Positions 33,574 to 41,734 are shown, counted from the stretch's first letter. The stretch: DNA of 49,232 nucleotides from Fen-1467 sp035519475 (GCA_035519475.1 DATIWI010000162.1:1-49232); one strand, 5' to 3'. Numbers and translations: made by a program. Notes: generated by a model not told the origin, from the sequence alone.

Positions 33574-35156
33574 AATTGCCGTTTTCGCGCCGTCACCTGG
33601 TGCGCGCCCTCGGGGTCGCGGGCGTGGGCGGTTTTCTCTGGCTGGTCCTGCGCGTCTGGCATCCCGTGTACGGCTTCACCGCCTTTCTCCAGCTCACCGC
33701 GAGCGACGCCTCCGCGGAGATCGCCGCCTTCCGCCAGTACCCCGTGTTCATCCACGACAACCCCGACAGCTATGATGGCCAGCAGTACGCCCGGATCGCC
33801 TACCATCCCGCGCTGACCGCGGACGAACTGCGGCCGGCGGTGGACAACCTCGCCTACCGGGCCCAGCGCATTCTCCTGCCGGCGCTGGCCTGGTTGCTGG
33901 CGGCGGGCCAGCCGGCGTGGATCATGCACGTCTACTCGGTCCTCAATCTCGCGGCTTGGCTCGTTCTCGCCGGGCTGCTCTGGCGGTTGCTGCCGGTGGA
34001 CGACGGGCGCAGCGTGGTCGCCTGGGCGGGAATCCTGTTCTCCGCCGGCGTGCTGGGCAGCGTGCGCTTTGCGCTCACGGATCTGCCGGCCTTGATCTTT
34101 GTCGCGGCGTCGCTCTGGGCGGCGGAACGGGCGCGCCCGCGCGCCGCGGTAGGCTGGCTCGCCGCCGCCGCCCTGACGCGCGAGACCTCGCTGGTGGCGT
34201 GGCCCGGACTCTGGACCGGCTCGTGGCGATCGCCCGCGGCGCTCCGCCGCAACCTGCTGCGTCTGCTGCTGGCCGCCGCGCCGCTGGCCGCCTGGCTGGG
34301 TTACGTTTTTTGGCGCGTCGGCCCGCTCAACGAAGGCACAAGGAATTTCGCCTGGCCCGGCGTGGGTGTGCTGGACCAATGGCGCGAATCGATTCTCGCC
34401 CTGGCCCGCCCCCATCCGCCGCTGTTTGTCTGGGCCACCGTGCTGGCGATGGCCGGCCTGACCGCGCAGCTGGTGTTCATCCTGGTGCGGCCGCGGCCGG
34501 CGGACCTCTGGTGGCGCGTCGGCGCCGCCTGTTCCCTGCTGATGCTCTGCCTCGGTCCCGCCGTTTGGGAGGGATTCCCCGTTGCCGCGGGGCGCGTGCT
34601 CCTGCCGCTCAATCTGGCCTGCAATGTGCTCTCCCTGCGCACCCGGGCGCCCCTGGCCTGGCTGCTCGCCGGCAACCTCACCGTCTTCTCGGGATTGCTG
34701 GCGTTGCGCGAGGTGCCGTACCACCGGATGGAACTCGCCGCCGTGCGGAGTCACGGCGTGGCGTGCCTGCTCCGACTCGATCCCGGCTGGTATGGGCGCG
34801 AACGCGACCCCCATCACGTGTGGTCGTGGGCCGGCACGCGCGGGCGCCTCGATCTGGACGTCTGGCCCCGGATGGCCCGCCCCGCGATCCGACTCACTAT
34901 CCGCCTGTGCAGCCAGACGCCCCGCATCGTGACTATCGAGCATGCCGGCCGGGTCCTGTGGCGCGGCGAGGTCCGCTACGAGTTGCAGACGATCAGCCTG
35001 CCTGCGCTGTCCATGTCGGGCAATCCGCTTTCGCTCGAACTGTCCTGCGATGCTCCGGGCGTACCCGAGGACGCCACCCCCACGGCCCGCTCGCTGGGCT
35101 TCGCGCTCTACGATCCGGTCATCTCGCTGTCGGATGCGGCGGCGCCTCCGCCATGA
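33570..35156 (+). CDS. polytopic membrane protein with C-terminal beta-domain (paralogue B)
   Basis: 528 residues from ATG 33570, overlapping the upstream stop by ATGA. Clear paralogue of the divergent gene at 30364-32001: DSYDGQQYARIAYHPAL against DSYGYDAQYYAQLAVKPLL, VDNLAYRAQRILLPALAWLL against MDNLPYRARRILFCWTAYLL, TRETSLVAW against GRETNLLAG, and WEGFPVAAGRVLLPLNLACN. About nine or ten membrane segments, then a soluble end from GWYGRERDP (about residue 405) with strand-like repeats (IRLTIRLCSQTPRIVTIE, LSLELSCDAPG). Likely transfers or handles a lipid-linked glycan at the membrane; this is inferred from topology and neighbours only. Confidence 0.78.
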   Translation: MKLPFSRRHLVRALGVAGVGGFLWLVLRVWHPVYGFTAFLQLTASDASAEIAAFRQYPVFIHDNPDSYDGQQYARIAYHPALTADELRPAVDNLAYRAQRILLPALAWLLAAGQPAWIMHVYSVLNLAAWLVLAGLLWRLLPVDDGRSVVAWAGILFSAGVLGSVRFALTDLPALIFVAASLWAAERARPRAAVGWLAAAALTRETSLVAWPGLWTGSWRSPAALRRNLLRLLLAAAPLAAWLGYVFWRVGPLNEGTRNFAWPGVGVLDQWRESILALARPHPPLFVWATVLAMAGLTAQLVFILVRPRPADLWWRVGAACSLLMLCLGPAVWEGFPVAAGRVLLPLNLACNVLSLRTRAPLAWLLAGNLTVFSGLLALREVPYHRMELAAVRSHGVACLLRLDPGWYGRERDPHHVWSWAGTRGRLDLDVWPRMARPAIRLTIRLCSQTPRIVTIEHAGRVLWRGEVRYELQTISLPALSMSGNPLSLELSCDAPGVPEDATPTARSLGFALYDPVISLSDAAAPPP

Positions 35157-36367
35157 GCCGGCTCCTCCTCGATCTCACCCACACGAGCCACACGCGGGCC
35201 CGCACGGGCATTCAACGCGTCTGCCGTTCGCTCCACACCGCGCTGGCCGCGCGCGGCGACGGCGTGCTGGCGATCTGTCGGGATCCCTATGAACGCGCTT
35301 GGCGGCCGCTGTCCGCGCGGGAACGGCGCAACCTCGCCGCGGGGCGGGATGCCCCGGCCTCGGCCCGCGGCGCGCGTTGGCCGGTCCGCACCCGGCTCGC
35401 CGGGTGGCTGCGACGGCGCCGGGCCGGCGCCGGCCCGGAGATCCGGATTCCGGACCAGGATCTCGCCGGCGGACTCGTGGTCTCCGAGATCTTCGCGCCG
35501 GCGACCGGCCGCGCCCTGCCCGCCTTGCTCGCCCGGGTTGCGGGCCCGCGGGTCGCGATCTTTCACGACGCGATCGTCCTCCGGCTGCCCGAACTTTCAC
35601 CGCCGAAGAGCGTCGGCCGCTTTCCCGCTTACCTGCAGGAGTTGCTGTGCTTCGACGGCGTCGCGGCGGTGTCGGAGGCCTCTCGCGAGTCGCTCGTCGG
35701 CTATTGGCAGTGGCTTGGCGTCGCCGGGCCGCCGCCCGTCGTCGCCCTGCCCTTGGGGCTGGACGCGGCGGTGCCCTCGCCCTACGGCCACACCAATGCG
35801 CCCGACGCGCCGCCCCTGGTCCTGAGCATCGGCACGCTCGAGGGCCGCAAGAATCATCTCACGTTGCTCGAAGCCTGCGAGACGCTCTGGCAGCGCGGAC
35901 TCCGGTTTGAACTGCGCCTCATCGGCATGGTCCACCCCCAGACCGGGCGGGCGGCGCTCCAGCGCGTCCGGGCGCTCCAAGCCGCCGGCCGGCCCGTCCG
36001 CTATGACGGTCCCGCGTCCGACGCCGTCATCCAAGCCGCCTACCGCGGCTGCGTCTTCACGGTCTATCCTTCGCTCATGGAGGGTTTCGGCCTGCCGGTG
36101 CTCGAAAGCCTGAGCTATGGCAAGCCGTGCATCTGCGCCGCGTCCGGCGGTCACGACAATCACGCGCGGGGCGGCGGCTGCCTCGCGCTGGAGCGCGGCG
36201 ATGCGCCGTCGCTCGCCGCCGCCATGGAGCGCCTGCTCACCGATGGCGAGTGCCTCGAGGTGCTCACCGACGACGCCCGGGCGCGCACCTTCAAGCCCTG
36301 GCCCGCCTATGCCGAGGAGTTGACGAACTGGATGCAATCGCTGCCGCGTCGAAACGCCGCAGGTTAA
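35153..36367 (+). CDS. GT-B glycosyltransferase (GT4-like, paralogue 1)
   Basis: 404 residues from ATG 35153, overlapping the upstream stop by ATGA. Nucleotide-sugar-dependent retaining transferase, cytoplasmic face. N-terminal half: LLLDLTHTSHTRARTGIQRV (acceptor-domain loop), AIFHDAIVLRLPELSPPKS, VAAVSEASRESLVGYW. C-terminal half: LSIGTLEGRKNHLTLLEACE, LRLIGMVHPQ, VFTVYPSLMEGFGLPVLESL (the E-x7-E motif: E in MEGFGLPVLES) and a Lys/Gly-rich site SYGKPCIC. It is a paralogue of the gene at 39139-40188. An Arg-rich insertion near residues 60-95 separates early strands. Confidence 0.92.
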   Translation: MSRLLLDLTHTSHTRARTGIQRVCRSLHTALAARGDGVLAICRDPYERAWRPLSARERRNLAAGRDAPASARGARWPVRTRLAGWLRRRRAGAGPEIRIPDQDLAGGLVVSEIFAPATGRALPALLARVAGPRVAIFHDAIVLRLPELSPPKSVGRFPAYLQELLCFDGVAAVSEASRESLVGYWQWLGVAGPPPVVALPLGLDAAVPSPYGHTNAPDAPPLVLSIGTLEGRKNHLTLLEACETLWQRGLRFELRLIGMVHPQTGRAALQRVRALQAAGRPVRYDGPASDAVIQAAYRGCVFTVYPSLMEGFGLPVLESLSYGKPCICAASGGHDNHARGGGCLALERGDAPSLAAAMERLLTDGECLEVLTDDARARTFKPWPAYAEELTNWMQSLPRRNAAG

Positions 36368-36380
36368 GCAGTGGGATGGC

Positions 36381-36510
36381 CTTGGGTCTTGGGTCCTGGG
36401 TCTTGGGTCTTGGGTCTCGAGATTGGACGGAGGAAAGGCGCTCTTGATGGGTGCCAGATGGACGGAGGCGCACTGGAAACCCATGACTCAAGATCCGAGA
36501 CCCAGAACGC
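36381..36510. repeat. 7-nt inverted-repeat element, intergenic
   Basis: Five 7-mers in tandem, CTTGGGT x2, CCTGGGT, CTTGGGT x2 (36381-36415), then CTCGAGA. After a spacer, complementary 7-mers return: GAAACCC, ATGACTC, AAGATCC, GAGACCC, AGAACGC (36476-36510). The spacer has a direct repeat TGGACGGAGG (36424 and 36457 area). It has the same architecture as the two elements in the helicase gene, with a different 7-mer. Confidence 0.8.
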
Positions 36511-36534
36511 AGCGTTTCGCGCAGCGAAACGCTG
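36510..36534. terminator. 11-bp stem hairpin after the repeat element
   Basis: CAGCGTTTCGC (36510-36520) pairs perfectly with GCGAAACGCTG (36524-36534) over a GCA loop, followed by GCCTTTCAGTTT. It lies 143 bp after the glycosyltransferase stop and 54 bp before the next start, so it may end that transcript, or be part of the repeat element it abuts. Confidence 0.45.
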
Positions 36535-36588
36535 GCCTTTCAGTTTGCTAACCACCCCCGTCTTACTCAACGTTGCCGCACTCTGCCC

Positions 36589-37785
36589 ATGGCGCTGACC
36601 CTTTTGACCCGAAACAAGAAGCCAATCCTGGAGCGTTGTTGCGAGGACTACGCCACCAAGATGCGGCTGAAGTACGCGCCGTTTTATCACGCCATGGAGG
36701 CCCAGGACGGGGCGCATATCCGGCTGAACGGCCGCGACATGATCATGTTCTCGAGCAACGACTACCTCGGGCTTTCCTTCCACCCCAAGGTGATCGAGGC
36801 TGGGCGCGCCGCCCTGCTCCGCTGGGGCTCGAGCACCACGGGCGCCCGTCCGTCGAACGGTTCGCGCGCCTACCATGTCGAGCTCGAGCAGAAGCTCGCG
36901 GCCTTCCTCAATCGCCCGGCCTGTCATGTCAGCGTCGCAGGCTACATTTCCTGCATGGCGAGCGTCGCCGCCTTTGCGCAGAAGGGCGACCTGATCCTCG
37001 TCGACAAGAACATCCACTCCTGCGTGTGGGACGGCATCCGCCTGTCGATGGCGTCCGTCGAGCGGTTCTCCCACAACAACCCGGAGGATCTGCGCCAGCT
37101 TGTCCGCTCCATCCACCACCACACGCCGAAGATGATCGTGGTCGAGGGTGTCTATTCGATGGAGGGCCACATCGCGCGCCTGCCCGAGATTGCCGGGATC
37201 GCCGAGGACCACGGCTGCTTCCTCGTCCTCGATGACGCACACGGCTTCGGCGTGCTCGGCCGCCAGGGTCGCGGCACGGTCGATCACTTCCGACTCAACG
37301 ACAAGGTCGACCTCATTTGCGGCAGCCTCTCGAAATCGCTCGCCAGCACCGGCGGGTTCGTGGCCGGTTCGACCGAGCTCATCGAGTACCTGCGCACGCA
37401 CTCGCGCCAGACCATCTTCAGCGCCGCCATCAGCCCGAGCCAGGCCGCCTGCGCGTCGGCCGCGCTCGACGTCATGCAGAGTGAGCCGCAGCATCTGGAG
37501 CGGCTCTGGCGGAACACGCGCCGCTACCGCGAAATCCTCAAGGGACTCGGCCTCGACACGTGGGACAGCGAGACCGCAGCCGTCCCCATCGTGCTGGGTT
37601 CGAAGGAACTGGTCTACCGCTTCTGGCAGGCCCTGCTGGAAAAGGGCGTGTTCACTGTCATGTCGATCGCGCCCGCGGTTCCGCCCGGCAAGGACCTCGT
37701 GCGCACCGCCGTTTCGGCCATGCACAGCGATGCGGACCTCGAGAAGGTCGCGGCGGCGATGGCCTACGCCGTCAAAAAGCTCTAG
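36589..37785 (+). CDS. alpha-oxoamine synthase, serine palmitoyltransferase-like
   Basis: 398 residues from ATG 36589. PLP-dependent condensing enzyme joining an amino acid with an acyl-CoA. FSSNDYLGLSFHPKV, TTGARPSNGSRAYHVELEQKLA, VDKNIHSCVWDGIRLS, VVEGVYSMEGHIARLPEI, LDDAHGFGVLG and GSLSKSLASTGGFVAG (PLP Lys 249) show the family. The Lys-region pattern SKSLAS-x-GGF is closer to serine palmitoyltransferases than to BioF or Kbl, so sphingoid-base synthesis is my preferred call; BioF-like or other activity is possible. No biotin or threonine genes are nearby; the neighbours are glycosyltransferases and an MFS transporter, compatible with a glycolipid. Confidence 0.8.
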   Translation: MALTLLTRNKKPILERCCEDYATKMRLKYAPFYHAMEAQDGAHIRLNGRDMIMFSSNDYLGLSFHPKVIEAGRAALLRWGSSTTGARPSNGSRAYHVELEQKLAAFLNRPACHVSVAGYISCMASVAAFAQKGDLILVDKNIHSCVWDGIRLSMASVERFSHNNPEDLRQLVRSIHHHTPKMIVVEGVYSMEGHIARLPEIAGIAEDHGCFLVLDDAHGFGVLGRQGRGTVDHFRLNDKVDLICGSLSKSLASTGGFVAGSTELIEYLRTHSRQTIFSAAISPSQAACASAALDVMQSEPQHLERLWRNTRRYREILKGLGLDTWDSETAAVPIVLGSKELVYRFWQALLEKGVFTVMSIAPAVPPGKDLVRTAVSAMHSDADLEKVAAAMAYAVKKL

Positions 37786-37817
37786 GCGGCGCCAGCCGGT
37801 CCCGTCCGCGTCCGCCC

Positions 37818-39095
37818 TTGAACCCGCTGCGCTCTGGTCCGACGGAACAACCGCGCCCGGCCGCGCATCCGTTCGCCTTTACAGTGCTGATTGTGCCGTT
37901 CGGCGCGACCTTTGGCTTCGTCAGCGTCGCCCTCGCCTTCCTCGCCACGCAGCGCGGCCTCACCGTCCAGCAGGGCGCGGAGCTCATCGCGGCCGGCATG
38001 TTTCCCAACGCCATCAAATTCTTCTGGTCCCCGATCGGCGACACGACGCTCACACGCAAACGCTGGTACCTGGTCGGCTGTGTCCTTTCCGCCGCCGGCA
38101 TGTTCGCCATGGCCGCCGTGCCGCTGGGGTCCGCCACGCTCCGGCTCATGGAGGTCGTCATCGTGATTACGTCCGTGGCGTCGACCTTTCTCGGTTTTGC
38201 CGTCGAAGCCATGATGGCCCATCTCACGCCGCCCTCGGAGCGCGGTCGCGTGAGCGGGTGGTTCCAGGCCGGCAATCTTGGCGGCAACGGCATCGGGGGA
38301 GGCTTGGGGCTGTGGCTTCTCACCAATCTGCCGGCCGGCTGGCTGGCCGGGTTGATCCTGGCGGTGCTAACGCTGGCGTGCGCCGCGGCGCTGCCCCTGC
38401 TGCCGGAAGTCCCGTCGGAAGCGCGCCCGTCCGCGCTCCTCGGCACGGTTCGCGACGTGGCGGTGGATTTCTGGCGGGCGATCAGCTCGCGCAACGGCGT
38501 GCTGAGCGCGGTGCTCTGCTTCGTCCCGGTGGGAACGGGCGCGGCCAGCGGCGTGCTCGCGCAGGCGGAGGTGGCGGCCCACTGGCACGCCGGCGTGCAC
38601 GAGGTGGAGTTGGTGCAGGGCTTCCTCACCGGCGTCATTTCCATGGTGGGATGCGTCGTGGGTGGATACGGGTGCAAGCGCCTTGGCTCCCGCACCGCTT
38701 ACGTCGTCTATGGCGGTATCATGGCGGGGGTGACGGCGACGATGGCGGTCCTGCCCGCGAGCCCCCTCGTCTACGTGGCGGGTGGCCTTGCCTACGCGTT
38801 CATCACCGGCCTGTGCTTTGCGGCATTCTCCGCCTTCGTGCTCGACGCCATCGGCGCCGGCAACGCCGCCACCAAATACAATTTCTTCGCGTCAATCTCA
38901 AACATCCCCATCGGCTACATGGGCTTGCTGCTCGCGGCGGCGGAAACGCGCTGGAACGCCCCCGGCATGCTGTTCGCCGAATCGGCCTGCGGTCTGCTCG
39001 GCATTCTGGTCTTCTCCGCGGCTGCGGCGGCGTGGCGGCAGCCGGTCCCTGTCCTGGCGGCCCGCCTTCAATCCGATGCCGTGAAGCCGGGATGA
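37818..39095 (+). CDS. MFS transporter
   Basis: 425 residues from TTG 37818, 32 bp after the PLP enzyme. About twelve membrane segments. AAGMFPNAIKFFWSPIGDTT, then the loop-2/3 basic LTRKRWYLVG, resembles AmpG/acetyl-CoA-transporter-like MFS members; FTVLIVPFGATFGFVSVALAF opens the first bundle and SISNIPIGYMGLLLAA lies near the end. The substrate is unknown. Coupling to the upstream PLP gene suggests transport linked to that pathway, or simple co-location. It converges with the next gene. Confidence 0.87.
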   Translation: MNPLRSGPTEQPRPAAHPFAFTVLIVPFGATFGFVSVALAFLATQRGLTVQQGAELIAAGMFPNAIKFFWSPIGDTTLTRKRWYLVGCVLSAAGMFAMAAVPLGSATLRLMEVVIVITSVASTFLGFAVEAMMAHLTPPSERGRVSGWFQAGNLGGNGIGGGLGLWLLTNLPAGWLAGLILAVLTLACAAALPLLPEVPSEARPSALLGTVRDVAVDFWRAISSRNGVLSAVLCFVPVGTGAASGVLAQAEVAAHWHAGVHEVELVQGFLTGVISMVGCVVGGYGCKRLGSRTAYVVYGGIMAGVTATMAVLPASPLVYVAGGLAYAFITGLCFAAFSAFVLDAIGAGNAATKYNFFASISNIPIGYMGLLLAAAETRWNAPGMLFAESACGLLGILVFSAAAAAWRQPVPVLAARLQSDAVKPG

Positions 39096-39138
39096 ACTCC
39101 TGGCCTGCAGGCTTCCGAGTGGCGACCTCGGATCCGCC

Positions 39139-40188
39139 CTAGACCAGACCCGCGCGCAAAAGCCGCGCGGTGTCCGCCCACGTCGGCAGAGGGCGCGCGG
39201 CCGCCTCGGCGGCGAGCCGTCGCCACTCGCTGTCATCGGTGAGCACGAGGCGCAAGGCGGCCCGCCAGGCCGCCGGGTCGTTCGCCGCGGCCGGCAGACA
39301 GCCGCCGCCCGCGGCAACCTCGCGCAGGACCGGCAGATCACTGCACACGCAGGGCAGACCCTTCCAGAGCGATTCCAGCACCGGCAGCCCGTGACCCTCT
39401 GCCACCGTCGGAAACGCCGACGCGCGCGCCGCCGCGTACAGCTGGTTGAGGCGGGCGTCGGGCGCCGCCGGATAATGGCGCACGTCGGGCCGGGTTCTCC
39501 GCAACGCCTGCAACCGGGCGGCGATCGGCCGGCCAAAATGCGGATTCACCCGCCCGACCAGATTCAATTCGAAGTCCAGACCCTCGCGCCAAAGCGCCTC
39601 GCAGACGTCCAGCAGGAACATCTGGTTCTTGCGCGGCTCGAGGATACCGACGCACAGCAAACTGGCCGGTCGCTGCGCGGCCGTCGCCGGTCCCGCCCGC
39701 GCGGTGCCGTCGAAATCCGCGCCCAGCGCGATCGTCTCCACCGCCGCGCGCACCGCCCCGCCCTGCCAGCGCCAGAATTCGACGAGGTCGCGCCGGGTCG
39801 CCTCGGAGATTGCCCAGACGCGGTCGAAGGCGGCCAGCATCTTCATGTATTCCGGATGGCGCGCCACGCTCTGCGGCCAGGTGATCTGCGGATGGCGCAG
39901 AGGAATCGCATCGGCGAAGATCGCTCCCAGGCGACACCGCCGCGCCCTCAAGAAGTCCCAGAACCCCGGCCGCTCCGCTTCGTTGAACTGCTCCGCCGTG
40001 AACAGCCAGTCGGCCGGCGACCATTCCACGGACCCTCTCTTGCCGTCCTGCCGCCAGACGCCCCTGCGTCCGTCCCATCGCACCGCCACCGCCGCGGCCC
40101 CCATCTCGTGGCGCAACCGCGCATTCAGCCGCATCAAGCCCGACTGGTGCCACGCCGCGGCCGACTTGGTGACATCGAAAAAGATCAT
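39139..40188 (-). CDS. GT-B glycosyltransferase (GT4-like, paralogue 2)
   Basis: 349 residues from ATG 40188. A shorter relative of the gene at 35153-36367: VWAISEATRRDLVEFWRWQG against VAAVSEASRESLVGYWQWLG, and LCVGILEPRKNQMFLLDVCE against LSIGTLEGRKNHLTLLEACE. The catalytic/donor region AFPTVAEGHGLPVLESLWKGLPCVCSDLP carries the E-x7-E motif. An N-terminal acceptor domain begins MIFFDVTKSAAAWHQSGLMRL. It overlaps its upstream gene by ATGA on the same strand, so the two are translationally coupled. Likely adds one sugar to the glycan made by this locus. Confidence 0.92.
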   Translation of the reverse strand: MIFFDVTKSAAAWHQSGLMRLNARLRHEMGAAAVAVRWDGRRGVWRQDGKRGSVEWSPADWLFTAEQFNEAERPGFWDFLRARRCRLGAIFADAIPLRHPQITWPQSVARHPEYMKMLAAFDRVWAISEATRRDLVEFWRWQGGAVRAAVETIALGADFDGTARAGPATAAQRPASLLCVGILEPRKNQMFLLDVCEALWREGLDFELNLVGRVNPHFGRPIAARLQALRRTRPDVRHYPAAPDARLNQLYAAARASAFPTVAEGHGLPVLESLWKGLPCVCSDLPVLREVAAGGGCLPAAANDPAAWRAALRLVLTDDSEWRRLAAEAAARPLPTWADTARLLRAGLV

Positions 40189-41444
40189 CGCTGGATCTCC
40201 GTCGCCTCACGCCCAGGCGCGCCGATCCCGTCTCCTGCGATCGCGCGCCGGAAACAGTCGTGCAGCCGCGCCGCGTTTTTGTGCGCGTCGTAGTTCTCCT
40301 CCGCCCAGCGCCGCGCCGCCCCCCGCAGCCGCTCCGCCAGCCCGTCGTCCTCCGCGAGTCGGCGGAGCGCCGCCACCCAGACGTCCGGCTGGTCCACGTC
40401 CGCCACCAGGCCCGTGACCTCGTGCTGGATGGCCTCGGTCGTGGCCGCCGTTGGCGACGTCAGGACCAGCGTACCGCTCACCATCGCCTCGGGAATCACG
40501 TTGGGCAGCCCGTCGCGGTCGCCGGTCGACGCCACGACGCCGGTATGCAGCAGCACATCGGCCCACCGCAGGTGTTCCCACACCTCCGCCGGCGGCACCT
40601 GGCCCGTGAACGTCAGGTGGTCGGTCAGCGCCAGCGCCGCCGTCTCGCGCTCCAGTTCACCGCGCAACTCGCCGTCGCCGACGATCCGCACCGCGAAGGC
40701 GAACCCGGCGTCGCGCAGGGCGGCGTGGACTCTGAGCTGGCGCCGCAGGCCCTTCTTCGGCACCAGCCGCGCGATGCACACGAGCCGCAGCGGCCGGCGC
40801 GGCGTGCGCAGCGCCTTCAACGCGGGAAACTCGTCGAGCCCGCGCCGGATCACCACCACCTTGTGGGGATCGGCGCCGCGTTCCAGCAGCGTGCGGCGGC
40901 CCATCTCGGTCGACGTATGCACGAAACGCGCCAGCGCCACCTTCTCCATCAGCCACCAGTCGCCCCCGTGTTCGTAGAGGTCATAGGCGTGCGCGCCCGT
41001 GCCGTACGGGATGCCCGTCAGCCGCCACATCAGCCACGCCGCCGTGGCCGGCGCGCCGGTCCAGGCGGCATAGACCAGGTCGGGCCGGTCCCGGCGAAAC
41101 GACCACACGAAGCAGGCGGTGAACCCCGCGCCCAGCATGTTCTCCCAGAAGTTCAGATGGGACGGCGCGCGCCGCCGCAGCGTGTTGACAATCAGCTCCC
41201 ACAGGAGATCGGGCCGCCGGATGGAGCCGTACGGCACCCACCACAGCAGCGACACAAAGAACCACCACCGCGGCATCGCCTGCACCGGCAGTCCGCGGAA
41301 CTCGCCACCGCCGTCCCACAACGAGTAGAGGCGCAGGTTGACGCCGCGCGCCTGCATCGCCGCCACATCGCGCTGCAGGAACGCCTCGGAGGCCTTCGGA
41401 AAGGTCGTGAAGAGATAGGCGACGGTGATCGGTTGCTCAGCCAA
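40185..41444 (-). CDS. GT-B glycosyltransferase (GT4, colanic-acid-type)
   Basis: 419 residues from TTG 41444 (another TTG at 41480 adds 12). Starts ITVAYLFTTFPKASEAFLQRDVAAM, typical of GT4 enzymes such as those of colanic acid synthesis. A hydrophobic patch WWFFVSLLWWVPYGS near residue 60 could contact the membrane. The donor domain has LVCIARLVPKKGLRRQLR, RIVGDGELRGELE, LTFTGQVPPAEVWEHL and DGLPNVIPEAMVSGTLVLTS (E-x7-E with GLPN). It uses nucleotide-sugars in the cytoplasm. First gene of a two-gene unit with the next GT-B enzyme; upstream lie three palindromes. Confidence 0.9.
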   Translation of the reverse strand: MAEQPITVAYLFTTFPKASEAFLQRDVAAMQARGVNLRLYSLWDGGGEFRGLPVQAMPRWWFFVSLLWWVPYGSIRRPDLLWELIVNTLRRRAPSHLNFWENMLGAGFTACFVWSFRRDRPDLVYAAWTGAPATAAWLMWRLTGIPYGTGAHAYDLYEHGGDWWLMEKVALARFVHTSTEMGRRTLLERGADPHKVVVIRRGLDEFPALKALRTPRRPLRLVCIARLVPKKGLRRQLRVHAALRDAGFAFAVRIVGDGELRGELERETAALALTDHLTFTGQVPPAEVWEHLRWADVLLHTGVVASTGDRDGLPNVIPEAMVSGTLVLTSPTAATTEAIQHEVTGLVADVDQPDVWVAALRRLAEDDGLAERLRGAARRWAEENYDAHKNAARLHDCFRRAIAGDGIGAPGREATEIQR

Positions 41445-41605
41445 TCCGCCCGAGCATGCAGGCCGCCCCGCGCCGTGCAACGCTGCGCTGCAAGCCGGCG
41501 CGCCCTTGGCATCAGTCTCGCACCCCTGCGCACCCCGTTCTCCACCGTCCCGCCCTCTCCGCCCGCTCCTCCAACCCGGCCTTCGCGATCACCCATTCCT
41601 TTGGC

Positions 41606-41636
41606 GGCAAATGTCAACTATTGGTTGACATTTGCC
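41606..41636. repeat. palindrome TGTCAACTATTGGTTGACA, copy 1
   Basis: 31-bp inverted repeat: 13-bp arms GGCAAATGTCAAC / GTTGACATTTGCC, centre TATTG with one wobble pair. It lies in the 493-bp gap (41445-41937) that holds no gene. Confidence 0.85.
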
Positions 41637-41701
41637 ACCGGTCTCCCGCCCCTTTACGCTCCGCCCTTCCAAGCAGCCCGCCCGTGCAGCTCGCAGGTCT
41701 C

Positions 41702-41734
41702 GGCTAAATGTCAACTATTGGTTGACATGTGGCT
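41702..41734. repeat. palindrome TGTCAACTATTGGTTGACA, copy 2
   Basis: Identical 19-bp core at 41709-41727. Outer arms GGCT / GGCT pair with G-T wobbles and one mismatch, so the extended stem is weaker than in copy 1. Centre-to-centre distance to copy 1 is 97 bp. Confidence 0.8.

Noticed and set aside
35430..35465. Another 7-nt repeat element in the glycosyltransferase gene (GAGATCCGGATTCCGGA)
   Set aside because: Only two to three 7-mers are present and no complementary right arm follows; may be chance.
36381..36510. CRISPR array
   Set aside because: The repeat unit is 7 nt without unique spacers of 30-40 nt, and no cas genes are nearby.
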